Source: Tenericutes bacterium HGW-Tenericutes-5 (GTDB lineage Bacteria > Bacillota_I > Bacilli_A > Izemoplasmatales > Hujiaoplasmataceae). Taken from it: 37,335 bases of DNA. Location of the stretch: contig PGXI01000001.1 of NCBI GenBank assembly GCA_002839125.1, forward strand, positions 1 to 37,335. Direction: 5' to 3'. How positions within the stretch are numbered: position 1 is the stretch's first letter; each line of letters opens with the position of its first letter. A program made the position numbers and the translations under genes. Positions 16,161 through 24,523 of the stretch are shown here, in pieces. A model generated the notes under the pieces. The model was not told the origin of the DNA and did no database searches. It saw only the letters and a program-made list of their open reading frames with translations.

Positions 16161-17924
16161 TTATTTTTTTATATATCCAATCGCAACAGATCCCTTACCG
16201 CTATGAATAGCAGTTGCACTGGATACTTCTGATATATATTCCGGTTCTCTACCGATAATTTCAGTGAAAAGGACTTTATATTCATCTAATAGTTCTTGAT
16301 TTAAACAATGGATTAAAGCATATCTATCAATACCTTTGGTTTCCAAATCCTTTTTAACATGTTTAACTATTTTTTTTGTAATTCCCTTTTGTGATAAAGC
16401 AAATCCAAAAGCAGCTCCTTTACCTAATTCATCAATTGACATTATCGGTCTAATTCCAAAGAACATACCTATTTTACCAACTGCTTTAGGTAATCTTCCG
16501 CTCATCATTGCATACTTAAATGTTTCTAGACAAACTAAGATTTCCGATTTTGCTTTTTCTTCATTTAAAACTTTTTCTATTTCATCAATATTCTTTCCAT
16601 TTTTAAGCATTTCAACTGCTTTATTAACTAAAAGACCTTGAGCCACTGAATTTGTCAAAGTGTCTACAATTCTTATGTTTTTTCCCTTAGCTACTAACTG
16701 ATCGACCTCTTTTTTAATAACATTAAATGTTGCGCTTAAATTACTAGAAACAGCTACAACCAAGATATTCTTATAATTCAACAATAATTTTGAAAATAAA
16801 TCATTGATATATTTAATTGTTGGAGTTGCAGTTGTCGGATATTCTAGACTATTTTCAATCAAATCAAAAAGAATCTCATTATTCAAAGTAATTTTATCAA
16901 AATAAGTAATCCCTTCGATATTAACATTTAAAGGAATTACTACAACATTGTTTTCTTTTAAATAATTTTGATCAATATCGGCAATTGAGTCAGTAACAAT
17001 TACAGTATCACTTTCGGAATACTTCATATTGATATCACCAATCATGTCATCAACTTTTTGACTGATTACTTTACCGAATTTCCTTAATTCTTGGAATACT
17101 AATTCAGGTTGATTCGTATGAATATGGATCCTAAACATCTTAGCTCCCATAACGACAATCAAACTGTCTCCATAAGGTTTTAATGTTTCTTGGATAATTT
17201 CCTCTTTTTGATTACTATATTCAACTAAACCTTCTGTACAATATCTAAAATTAATTTCCTCATGAAAATCATGAGTATTTTCAATTTCTAGTTCTTCGTA
17301 TGCCATCTCTTCAATTTGTTCTTTATTGAAATAACTGTTAATACCCTTTAAGAATAAAACAAATCCCATTGCCCCACTATCCACGACATTATTCTTCTTT
17401 AATATCGCTAACTGTTCTTTAGTTTTCTCTAAAGCTTGCTCTGCTATAGTATAAGCAACCAAAAAGAAATCTTTGATATTTTTTGCGGCTGATAGAGTTT
17501 CTTTTAACCCTTTAGCCCATTCTTTAATTACGGTAATCATGGTTCCTTCCACAGGATTACTTAAAGATGAATATGTATGTTCTACACTCTCAAGAGCCAT
17601 ATCGGCAAACTCATCCAAACTCACTAATTCTTTACCTTTAGAGGCTGTTCTCAAACCATTAACAAACTGAGCAAAAATAACTCCACTATTCCCTCTAGCT
17701 CCAATAAGCGCTGAATCACTGATTGAATCTAAGGTAGTTTGAAAAGACTCTTGAGGTTTTGATTCTCTCGAGATTGTTTGCATAGTATAAACTAAATTAT
17801 TACCCGTATCACCATCAGGAACGGGAAAAACATTGATATCATTAAGTTTCTTTCGTTTCTTAACAACAAAAGTAGTCCCGTAGTTAAACATTTGATATAA
17901 ATCATGACCAGTTAGATATTCCAT
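16161..17924 (-). CDS. DhaL-DegV fusion, fatty-acid kinase-like (FakA+FakB)
   Basis: 587 residues. Residues about 5-200 are a DhaL/FakA kinase domain with the metal-binding PVPDGDTGNN (D37, D39) and ALIGARGNSG (72-81). Residues about 225-300 match the FakA middle domain (YGDSLIVVMG, RIHIHTNQPE). Residues about 307-587 are a complete DegV/FakB fatty-acid-binding domain (VTDSIAD at 310-316, PTTATPT at 363-369, SSNLSAT at 393-399). In Bacillota these are usually separate: FakA phosphorylates a fatty acid bound to FakB. The fusion suggests a self-contained acyl-phosphate-forming enzyme. I chose the ATG at 17924 because GAGGTG lies 7 bases upstream and the domain begins there. It heads the photolyase run. 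Confidence 0.9.
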   Translation of the reverse strand: MEYLTGHDLYQMFNYGTTFVVKKRKKLNDINVFPVPDGDTGNNLVYTMQTISRESKPQESFQTTLDSISDSALIGARGNSGVIFAQFVNGLRTASKGKELVSLDEFADMALESVEHTYSSLSNPVEGTMITVIKEWAKGLKETLSAAKNIKDFFLVAYTIAEQALEKTKEQLAILKKNNVVDSGAMGFVLFLKGINSYFNKEQIEEMAYEELEIENTHDFHEEINFRYCTEGLVEYSNQKEEIIQETLKPYGDSLIVVMGAKMFRIHIHTNQPELVFQELRKFGKVISQKVDDMIGDINMKYSESDTVIVTDSIADIDQNYLKENNVVVIPLNVNIEGITYFDKITLNNEILFDLIENSLEYPTTATPTIKYINDLFSKLLLNYKNILVVAVSSNLSATFNVIKKEVDQLVAKGKNIRIVDTLTNSVAQGLLVNKAVEMLKNGKNIDEIEKVLNEEKAKSEILVCLETFKYAMMSGRLPKAVGKIGMFFGIRPIMSIDELGKGAAFGFALSQKGITKKIVKHVKKDLETKGIDRYALIHCLNQELLDEYKVLFTEIIGREPEYISEVSSATAIHSGKGSVAIGYIKK

Positions 17925-18000
17925 TATTATGCACCTCAATAGTTTTAATTTATGGACATATTTTATCACAGAATGACTTACTATAAAATGATTAAGCATT

Positions 18001-18039
18001 TATTTTTAAAAAAATATCAAGCAAATTTTGCTTGATATT
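18001..18039 (-). terminator. Terminator of the padR-HAAS operon
   Basis: 13-bp perfect stem (18013-18025 with 18027-18039), followed by seven T on the minus strand. It ends 3 bases from the stop codon at 18043. Confidence 0.92.
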
Positions 18040-18042
18040 AAT

Positions 18043-19029
18043 CTATTTTAAATGCTTAATTTTCTTGAAATACAAGCTAATTAAATCAATAATATTAGCT
18101 ACTATTATAATCCCAACTATTGAGGATTTAAATATATTAATGAAATTTTCAACTTGATTATAAGTAAAACTTAGTTCTGTAGAAATTCTAGTAATAAAAT
18201 CTACACTTATTAAATCTCCGGTTAAGAACACAACAGCAACAACTACACTAAATATCTTCGAGATAACATACATAATCAATAAGTTATAGTTCCATTGTGC
18301 ATATTTTATTTTGAATGCATATACTATAGCTTCAACAAATAATGATACTCCAAATATTAAAACAAATAATCTTGTATACTCTAGATTGAAAATACTTTCT
18401 TCAACAACCCATTCGCCGCCTACTTCAAACCAACCTAAATAAAGGTTGCTATAATATAAAATATATAACCATATACTTCCAAAGATTATTGTAACTACAA
18501 GACCTGCAATAGAACCACTTCTTGATATTGAAAGATTGGTCTTTTTTGGCACTTCAGGCAAGTCTTCAACTTTCCAATCATCTTTCTTTTCTCCATATCT
18601 ATCAATCGCAATAAATATTAGAGTAACAATCGCAAATCCGCTAAGCAAAGAACTAAATGCATTACCTATAGTTTCGAAGAAAACTTCAAAAATAGTTCCA
18701 AAAACCATATTTGACTCAATATTTTGCAGCGATTCAATCAGACCAAAAACAATCCCAATAGCTCCTAAAATAATCAATACAATCTTCAAAGTATAAAGAT
18801 AATCTCCCATCCATATAGGTGAAATCAGTCCTCTATAATTCCGATAGCTATTAGCAATTTGTCTTGGTGAACCCAATGAATAAAGCGCTCTTTTTACTTC
18901 TTCTTCATTAGATTCATCTTCAACCATTTCAAGAATATTGGCTCTTAATTCATTACCAACATCTTCTCTTTCTTCTTCTTTAAGTCTTCTTGTTACATCA
19001 TAAATATACTTTTCAATTAATTTACTCAT
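18043..19029 (-). CDS. HAAS-domain membrane protein, partner of PadR regulator
   Basis: 328 residues. The first 65 residues (KLIEKYIYDVTRRLKEEERE, then LRANILEMVEDE and LGSPRQIANSYRNY) are the helical HAAS signalling domain. About six transmembrane helices follow. Such proteins are typically encoded directly after PadR-family regulators in Bacillota and are thought to sequester or signal to them. The ATG at 19029 overlaps the PadR stop codon region (the last codons read ATGAGTAA) and AGGTG lies 6 bases upstream, so the pair is translationally coupled. I prefer it to the in-frame GTG three codons earlier, which is part of the ribosome binding site. Confidence 0.82.
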   Translation of the reverse strand: MSKLIEKYIYDVTRRLKEEEREDVGNELRANILEMVEDESNEEEVKRALYSLGSPRQIANSYRNYRGLISPIWMGDYLYTLKIVLIILGAIGIVFGLIESLQNIESNMVFGTIFEVFFETIGNAFSSLLSGFAIVTLIFIAIDRYGEKKDDWKVEDLPEVPKKTNLSISRSGSIAGLVVTIIFGSIWLYILYYSNLYLGWFEVGGEWVVEESIFNLEYTRLFVLIFGVSLFVEAIVYAFKIKYAQWNYNLLIMYVISKIFSVVVAVVFLTGDLISVDFITRISTELSFTYNQVENFINIFKSSIVGIIIVANIIDLISLYFKKIKHLK

Positions 19030-19360
19030 TAGTTTCACCTACAATTTTCATAATTTCTTCGTTAATTTTTTTCCATTCATTTAATAACTCATCTAATACT
19101 TCTTTTCCCAAATCACTAATTTCATAGTATTTTCTAGGTCTTGCCGAAGATGTATCCCACTCACTTTCTAATAAACCCTGACTTTCTAGTCTTCTCATTA
19201 AAGGATATAAGGTCCCCGCTTCTATCGATAGGTCTTTATCAATTAACTTCTCTAATAAAGAGTAACCATATTCTTTATTGCTTAACTGACTTAAAACCAT
19301 CATTATTTGTGTGCCTCTTCTGAGTTCGACCTTTAACGACTCAATGTCAACTTTACTCAT
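19022..19360 (-). CDS. PadR-family transcriptional regulator
   Basis: 112 residues, a winged helix-turn-helix (about 17-85, with YGYSLLEKL, IEAGTLYPLMRRLESQGLL and RPRKYYEISDLG) plus a C-terminal dimerisation helix. PadR proteins are usually repressors of their own operon and neighbouring membrane-protein genes. It is transcribed away from the heliorhodopsin gene with a 153-base shared control region, so control of both directions is plausible. Its own promoter contains an imperfect inverted repeat between -35 and -10. Confidence 0.93.
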   Translation of the reverse strand: MSKVDIESLKVELRRGTQIMMVLSQLSNKEYGYSLLEKLIDKDLSIEAGTLYPLMRRLESQGLLESEWDTSSARPRKYYEISDLGKEVLDELLNEWKKINEEIMKIVGETNE

Positions 19361-19377
19361 TTTACCACCTCGAATAT

Positions 19378-19407
19378 ATTATACTGTATGTCATACTATA
19401 TTGTCAA
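19378..19407 (-). promoter_or_regulatory. padR promoter with embedded inverted repeat
   Basis: TTGACA (19402-19407) and TATAAT (19378-19383), spacer 18. The spacer holds GTATGACATAC (5-bp arms around one base), a good candidate for PadR autorepression. Confidence 0.72.
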
Positions 19408-19453
19408 TATAAAATTATTAATTTTTTTAAATTTTTATTCTTGTGCAAACGAG

Positions 19454-19481
19454 TTGACAAATTGTCATAATATGATATATT
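19454..19481 (+). promoter_or_regulatory. Heliorhodopsin promoter with a palindrome over the -35
   Basis: TTGACA at 19454-19459, 16-base spacer, TATATT at 19476-19481. TGACAAATTGTCA (19455-19467) is symmetric apart from its central base and covers the -35, so a bound regulator would block RNA polymerase. The TGTCATA segment also occurs in the padR promoter 60 bases away. Confidence 0.65.
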
Positions 19482-19513
19482 TAAATTAGAAAATAAATAA
19501 AGGAGATATAACA

Positions 19514-20305
19514 ATGGAAAAAACAAGTTTTCAAAGCTTAAGAAAGTTTAATTTAATTATGGGCGCTATACATTTTGTACAGGGCATACTAATGATTATT
19601 TTATCCTCAACAGTAATTCAAACAATTTCCGAATTCAAACCTACTATTACCCAAATATTTTTAAGATTTGACACCACTACTCAATCACTAGTGGTTGATA
19701 TGAAAAATCTATTTGATTTACCTTTCGGTATCATGGTAGCTTTATTCTTACTACTATCAGCTGCTGCTCATGCTATTATTTCTTTACCTAAAAAGACGAA
19801 TGCCATTTACAACGCCGACCTTGAAAAAGGTATTAATCGTTTCAGATGGTATGAATACGCGCTAAGTTCATCAATAATGATCGTTTTGATTTCCACTCTA
19901 TTTGGAATCTATGACATCGGATCATTAGTTTTAATCTTTATCGTTAACGCCAGCATGAACCTATTTGGTCTATTGATGGAACAAGTTAACTCTGGAAGAG
20001 AAAAGAAAGATATTAAATGGGGAGCTTTTATCTTCGGTTCAATCGCTGGACTAGCTCCTTGGATTGTAATTATCCTTTACATGGTTGGTAATGGCAATTA
20101 CGAAATGGTTCCATGGTTTGTTTGGGCGATCGTAGGTACATACTTTGTAGCTTTCAATACTTTCCCAATCAATATGATTCTTCAGTACAAAGGGATTGGA
20201 AAATGGAAAAACTATCTTTATGGTGAAAGAGTATATATTACTTTAAGTCTAGTAGCTAAAACTCTTCTTGCTTGGTTAGTTCTATTTGGAGCCATGCAAC
20301 CATAA
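19514..20305 (+). CDS. Heliorhodopsin
   Basis: 263 residues, seven transmembrane helices (about 11-32, 68-90, 113-132, 134-155, 169-190, 199-224, 235-259) and the long loop between helices A and B (about 33-66) typical of heliorhodopsins. The retinal-binding lysine is K249 in SLVAKTLLAW; the counterion glutamate is E114 in RWYEYALSSS; H20 and H86 match the conserved cavity histidines. NASMNLFGLLMEQVN (145-159) and the C-terminal YGERVYITLSL are further family signatures. Heliorhodopsins are inverted relative to other microbial rhodopsins, with the N-terminus inside, do not pump ions appreciably, and are thought to be light sensors or regulators. AAGGAG lies 8 bases before the ATG. It is a single-gene unit, divergent from padR. 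No retinal-forming oxygenase is in the window. Confidence 0.95.
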   Translation: MEKTSFQSLRKFNLIMGAIHFVQGILMIILSSTVIQTISEFKPTITQIFLRFDTTTQSLVVDMKNLFDLPFGIMVALFLLLSAAAHAIISLPKKTNAIYNADLEKGINRFRWYEYALSSSIMIVLISTLFGIYDIGSLVLIFIVNASMNLFGLLMEQVNSGREKKDIKWGAFIFGSIAGLAPWIVIILYMVGNGNYEMVPWFVWAIVGTYFVAFNTFPINMILQYKGIGKWKNYLYGERVYITLSLVAKTLLAWLVLFGAMQP

Positions 20306-20323
20306 AATCTTATTTTTAAAAAT

Positions 20324-20363
20324 AAAAAGCATATATATCCTGAAAATGGATTATATGCTTTTT
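20324..20363. terminator. Bidirectional terminator between heliorhodopsin and Nudix genes
   Basis: Stem 20324-20340 with 20348-20363 (one bulged base), 7-base loop, T-rich to the right and A-rich to the left, so it works for both converging genes. The Nudix stop codon (20351-20353) is inside one arm. Confidence 0.9.
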
Positions 20364-20893
20364 TTATTATTTTTGTAATATTCAAGAATTTTAATATCTC
20401 TAGTCACAATAAATTTTGTAATATAAATATTTTCATATTTACTTCCGATTAAGTTATCAAAACTATTTTTCATTGTTTCTAAAGCTTTGTCTATATCCAT
20501 CCAAAGTAGGGTTCCACCTTCTTCTTTTTCCTTTTCAGTTAAGTTGAGAAAATTGTTTTGTTTACTACATTCACCGATAAACACTTTGCTAATCTGTTTG
20601 AAATTACTTTGTGATTTATGTTCTTCAATATAACCTATTTCTCTAACACTACTTAAAATGCAGCCGGTTTCTTCTTTTACTTCTCTAATGAAAGCTTCTT
20701 TAAATGACTCTCCATTTTCAACACCGCCACCTGGTAATTTAAACTCATTTTTATTAACTTTATTGAAAATGGCAATTTTATTTTCCTTATTATAGACTAT
20801 TCCTCTAGATGCATAGCGAATAATCGGATTGTTAAAAGGTATATTTTCATAACCAATATCAGAATCTTTTATTATAGCGATTAAATTATCCAT
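20351..20893 (-). CDS. Nudix hydrolase
   Basis: 180 residues with a full Nudix box Gx5Ex7REVKEETGC at 56-78. An N-terminal extension of about 25 residues precedes the domain (IIRYASRGIVYNKENKIAIF), and the C-terminal part is longer than in the other Nudix protein of the window. Substrate unknown. It converges on heliorhodopsin and shares its terminator, and its last eight codons form the terminator arm. Confidence 0.87.
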   Translation of the reverse strand: MDNLIAIIKDSDIGYENIPFNNPIIRYASRGIVYNKENKIAIFNKVNKNEFKLPGGGVENGESFKEAFIREVKEETGCILSSVREIGYIEEHKSQSNFKQISKVFIGECSKQNNFLNLTEKEKEEGGTLLWMDIDKALETMKNSFDNLIGSKYENIYITKFIVTRDIKILEYYKNNKKSI

Positions 20894-21024
20894 AATTATC
20901 TCCTTACAATTATTAGTATTTCTATATAATTATATCACCGGAATTGGCAAATCTGTTGAACGAAAAAAAATTTTATGTTACATTATAAACGAAACGAATA
21001 TAAATCAATTTTAGGAGAACTAGC

Positions 21025-21810
21025 ATGGATGTATTGTTTGCGTTTTTACTAACTTTATTTGCTGGACTAGCAACAGGTATCGGAAGTATATTCGCCTTTA
21101 ACAAGAAAATTAAAAAAGAAACATTATTGTCATTTGCTCTAGGATTAAGTGCTGGAGTAATGATATACGTTTCTTTTGTTGAAATCTTTCCAAAGGCTCT
21201 TGAATCACTAAGCCAAATATATGCGACAGAAACAGCTTATTTGTTTACTACACTTTCTTTCTTCTTTGGAATCGCTTTAATAGCCTTTATTGATTATATA
21301 ATTCCAGAAAAATCAAATCCCCATGAACTTCATGATGAATTAGATGAAAAAGGAAAAAAGGACAGTTTAATGAGATTGGGAATGTTTTCTGCTATAGCTA
21401 TAGCAGTTCATAACTTTCCTGAAGGTTTAGCTACTTTTATTGGAGCACTAGAAGATCCAGCACTCGGTATCAGCATCGCAATAGCTATCGCTATTCATAA
21501 TATTCCTGAAGGAATTGCAGTAGCTGTACCAATATTTCATGCTACAAACTCAAAAAAGAAGGCCGTCGGTTTGACTTTGCTTTCCGGTTTAGCTGAACCA
21601 TTAGGCGCTGTTGTCGGCTTTGTTCTACTTAGATCGATATTTACTGATGCAACTTTCGGGTTTTTATTTGCTGCTGTAGCTGGAATCATGGTTTACATAT
21701 CTCTAGATGAACTGTTACCGTCAGCCGAAAAATATGGAAAGCATCATTTATCTATTACGGGTCTTATACTTGGAATGATTATCATGGCTGTATCACTAAT
21801 ATTGTTTTAG
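21025..21810 (+). CDS. zupT: ZIP-family zinc transporter
   Basis: 261 residues, eight transmembrane helices, with the two metal-binding blocks HNFPEG (129-134) and HNIPEG (158-163) that define the ZupT/GufA branch. A short histidine- and acid-rich loop (HELHDELDEKGKK, 100-112) lies between helices three and four. It imports zinc and possibly iron or manganese. AGGAG lies 8 bases before the ATG. Single-gene unit with a strong terminator; no Zur-like site is evident upstream. Confidence 0.93.
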   Translation: MDVLFAFLLTLFAGLATGIGSIFAFNKKIKKETLLSFALGLSAGVMIYVSFVEIFPKALESLSQIYATETAYLFTTLSFFFGIALIAFIDYIIPEKSNPHELHDELDEKGKKDSLMRLGMFSAIAIAVHNFPEGLATFIGALEDPALGISIAIAIAIHNIPEGIAVAVPIFHATNSKKKAVGLTLLSGLAEPLGAVVGFVLLRSIFTDATFGFLFAAVAGIMVYISLDELLPSAEKYGKHHLSITGLILGMIIMAVSLILF

Positions 21811-21828
21811 AAAACACTAACAAAAAAT

Positions 21829-21859
21829 AATACCTTATCATAATCGATAAGGTATTTTT
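21829..21859. terminator. Bidirectional terminator after zupT
   Basis: 11-bp stem (21829-21839 with 21846-21856), 6-base loop, T5 to the right and A6 to the left. It serves zupT and the converging S66 peptidase gene. Confidence 0.9.
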
Positions 21860-21870
21860 ATTAGGAAAAA

Positions 21871-22947
21871 TTAATCACTAAAAACCGGTTCATTCAAAGA
21901 AATAATCCCTAGATCAAAATCAATAGTTGCGGTAATGCCGTATGGAATAACATTTCTAGGATAAGCATGGCCAAAATTAATATTTACAATAGTAGGTATC
22001 TTATGTTTTGAAGCGAAATCAGATAATATTTTATTATATTCATCAAAGTAAATTTCATTCTGTGGCTTTCCAACCATCATAGCTACAATCTTATCAAACA
22101 CTCCTTGTCTTTCTAATTCTTCTAAGTAAGTCTTAAATTCATTTGGTTTTGGTGTTTCTTCACTAGTTTCAAAGAATAAGATTTTATCTTCCCAGTCAAA
22201 TAAATCTGGCATTAATTTATATTTAATATAGATTTCCCTTTGCATTGGGTATCTTGTACCAGTATAACCATCATACAAACTCTCCAAACATCCTCCCAAA
22301 AGTCCACCAGTAATTTTTCCATTTCCATATAAAACTTTATAGCCGAACTTTTCACTCTGTGATTTTCTTTTAGTCCCCAATGCTTCAACCGAAAAATCAT
22401 TTCTTTCCAAATACCATATTGGCGAAGATTTAATAAGTCGAGTATTCGGATTCTTAAAGAATGTTTCAAATGCTTCTTTGGTGTAAGGAAGCATTTCTTC
22501 TTCTAATTCAGCTATGTCGCTTAGAAAATTAGGCCCATAAAAACTCACCACACCTAACTTATAAAACATTAGATGATTGTTTGTTGTATCAGAAAATCCT
22601 GTAAATAACTTCGGTGATTCTTTAACTTTTTTTATGAATTCTTCATCCTCAATTAAATGAGGTAACAATCGATATGTATCATCCCCACCAATTGCGCAAA
22701 TTATTCCTTTTATTCTGTCATCAAAAAAAGCATCTTTCAAATCTTGTGCTCTAGCTTTAGGATTTTGATCCAAAAAATCAATACCCTTTAAGGCATTGGG
22801 CATAAATATTGGTTTTAGACCAAAACTCTCAAGTCTTTCTATTCCTCTTTTTAACTGATGTTTGCACATACTTTCACCAAGTATTCCTGAAGACAAACTA
22901 ACAATTGCTATATAATCTCCTTTTTTTAACTTTTTTGGTTTTTTCAT
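21871..22947 (-). CDS. S66-family peptidase (LD-carboxypeptidase / MccF-like)
   Basis: 358 residues, cytoplasmic. The nucleophile is S119 in GFSDTTN; the triad is completed by a glutamate in ILFFETSEE (E260 by alignment) and H327 in INFGHA. Family members either trim the terminal D-alanine of tetrapeptides during peptidoglycan recycling (LdcA) or detoxify microcin C-type antibiotics (MccF). ETSEE at the glutamate site and the length of about 360 are closer to the MccF-like branch. Without other wall genes beyond uppP in view I leave the substrate open. AAAGGTG lies 8 bases before the ATG. Confidence 0.88.
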   Translation of the reverse strand: MKKPKKLKKGDYIAIVSLSSGILGESMCKHQLKRGIERLESFGLKPIFMPNALKGIDFLDQNPKARAQDLKDAFFDDRIKGIICAIGGDDTYRLLPHLIEDEEFIKKVKESPKLFTGFSDTTNNHLMFYKLGVVSFYGPNFLSDIAELEEEMLPYTKEAFETFFKNPNTRLIKSSPIWYLERNDFSVEALGTKRKSQSEKFGYKVLYGNGKITGGLLGGCLESLYDGYTGTRYPMQREIYIKYKLMPDLFDWEDKILFFETSEETPKPNEFKTYLEELERQGVFDKIVAMMVGKPQNEIYFDEYNKILSDFASKHKIPTIVNINFGHAYPRNVIPYGITATIDFDLGIISLNEPVFSD

Positions 22948-23024
22948 GTTATTTACACCTTTCTTAAAAACAACTCATAATAATTATAATTCACAAACAG
23001 CAAATATTCTATACCAAATAAAAA

Positions 23025-23050
23025 CTAAGCATTCAATTAAGAATACTTAG
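23025..23050 (-). terminator. Weak hairpin after the RNA methyltransferase gene
   Basis: CTAAG-ATTC arms pair with GAAT-CTTAG with one mismatch, and the minus-strand continuation is T-rich. Confidence 0.5.
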
Positions 23051-23066
23051 AAAATTATTATTTTGA

Positions 23067-24410
23067 TTATTTTATTGAAAGGAGAGTAACACTTTCAACA
23101 TGACTGGTTTGAGGGAACATATCCACAGGAGCTATTCTGTTAATAGAATAGTTATTATCCAAGAGATAATCTAAATCTCGTGCCAAAGTTGCCGGATTAC
23201 AAGATATGTAAACCACTTTAGGGAACTTCATTTTAACTATCGTATTTAAAAGTTCTTTGGAACAACCTTTACGAGGTGGATCAACTATTATAACGTCGAA
23301 ATTAAAACCTTTCCATTTTTCTAGTACTTTATCGATATTTCCTAGTTCAAACAAAGCATTTTTGACGCCGTTAAGTCGAGCGTTTCTTTTAGCATCATTT
23401 ACTGCCGATTTCACTATTTCAACACCAAAAACTTTATTGACTTTATCAGATATAGAAATTGCAATTGACCCAATTCCACTGTAAGCATCAATTACTCTTT
23501 CGTTGCCTGTAAATCTAGCGAATTCAATGACTTTTTTATAGAGTCTTTCTGCTTGTAGAGTATTAACTTGGAAGAAAGATCTAAAACCAATTTCAAATTG
23601 TTTTCCCAATATTTCGTCTTTAATATAATCTCTTCCGTGAACTAATCTAATTTCTTCATCTGAAAACGGACTTTCATCTATTGTTTTAGAAATCCCGATT
23701 CCTACAACTTCTGGTAGGTTCTTAACGATGCTTTCAACAAACTCAACTTCATTAGGAATTTCATCTGTAGCAATGTTAAATAAAACAGAAATTTCTTTAT
23801 ACTTACTTGATTCACGTATAACAGCTGATTTTAATACTCCAGTATTATCTAAAGAATTAAAAGCTTTGATTCCATATTGATTAGCTAAATTTCTTATTAA
23901 ATTTAGCAACTCAAAAGATTTTTTTTGCATTATATGACACTCTTGCAAATTCACTACATGATGTGATTTTGCTTTAAAAAAGCCAGCCTTAATACCTTTA
24001 TCTTCTTGAGAAAATTTAATTTCAATTTTGTTTCGATAATGATAAGGGTTAACCATCGTAATAATATCTTCAATTATGATATCGGCTTGTTTTAATTTTT
24101 TCGCCATAAGCTCTAATCGATACTTTTTAAATGCGGCTTGGACATCATAATCCATATGCATCAATTCACAGCCACCACACTCATAAAAATGTTTACACTT
24201 TGGAGCTTGACGATATGGACTACGGTTTAATCTTTCGATAACCTTACCGAATCCATAACTTTTCTTTCTTTCTATAACTTCAATTTTAGCAGCTTCACCC
24301 TTTAATAAATCTTCAACGAAAACTGTGTAACCATCTTCTAACTTGGTTACACCTAATCCATCATGAGTTAAATCAACTGCTTTTACAACAAAAATATTAT
24401 TATCCGACAT
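23067..24410 (-). CDS. rlmD: 23S rRNA (uracil-5-)-methyltransferase, RlmD/RlmCD type
   Basis: 447 residues. An N-terminal TRAM RNA-binding domain (about 1-62) precedes a [4Fe-4S] site (C72, C78, C81 and C158) and a Rossmann methyltransferase domain with SAM motif DAYSGIGS (308-315), DPPRKG (377-382) and catalytic C404 in YISCNPATLARD. It methylates C5 of uridine in 23S rRNA; in Bacillota a single enzyme (RlmCD) often modifies two sites. The iron-sulfur ligands are complete. It has its own extended -10 promoter. Confidence 0.93.
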   Translation of the reverse strand: MSDNNIFVVKAVDLTHDGLGVTKLEDGYTVFVEDLLKGEAAKIEVIERKKSYGFGKVIERLNRSPYRQAPKCKHFYECGGCELMHMDYDVQAAFKKYRLELMAKKLKQADIIIEDIITMVNPYHYRNKIEIKFSQEDKGIKAGFFKAKSHHVVNLQECHIMQKKSFELLNLIRNLANQYGIKAFNSLDNTGVLKSAVIRESSKYKEISVLFNIATDEIPNEVEFVESIVKNLPEVVGIGISKTIDESPFSDEEIRLVHGRDYIKDEILGKQFEIGFRSFFQVNTLQAERLYKKVIEFARFTGNERVIDAYSGIGSIAISISDKVNKVFGVEIVKSAVNDAKRNARLNGVKNALFELGNIDKVLEKWKGFNFDVIIVDPPRKGCSKELLNTIVKMKFPKVVYISCNPATLARDLDYLLDNNYSINRIAPVDMFPQTSHVESVTLLSIK

Positions 24411-24458
24411 TTTCTACCCTTTCTTATCTATAATAAAAAAGCACATAAGCCTCAATTT

Positions 24459-24467
24459 ATTATACCA
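24459..24467 (-). promoter_or_regulatory. Extended -10 promoter of the RNA methyltransferase gene
   Basis: TGGTATAAT on the minus strand. An imperfect 20-base inverted repeat (24467-24486, around TTGTTAAAACAA) begins at its edge and could overlap the -35. Confidence 0.55.
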
Positions 24468-24485
24468 CATTTTGTTAAAACAATG

Positions 24486-24523
24486 TAAGTTTAAAAATAA
24501 AAAGCCAGAATTGACTGGCTTTT
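24486..24523 (-). terminator. Terminator of the envelope operon, overlapping the MFS stop codon
   Basis: 9-bp stem AAAAGCCAG/CTGGCTTTT (24500-24508 with 24515-24523), followed by a T-rich tract on the minus strand. The MFS stop codon (24522-24524) overlaps the arm. Confidence 0.85.

Noticed and set aside
19514..20305. Proton- or sodium-pumping type 1 rhodopsin
   Set aside because: The DTE/DTD/NDQ-type helix C motifs are absent, while the heliorhodopsin signatures RWYEYALSSS and SLVAKTLLAW are present.
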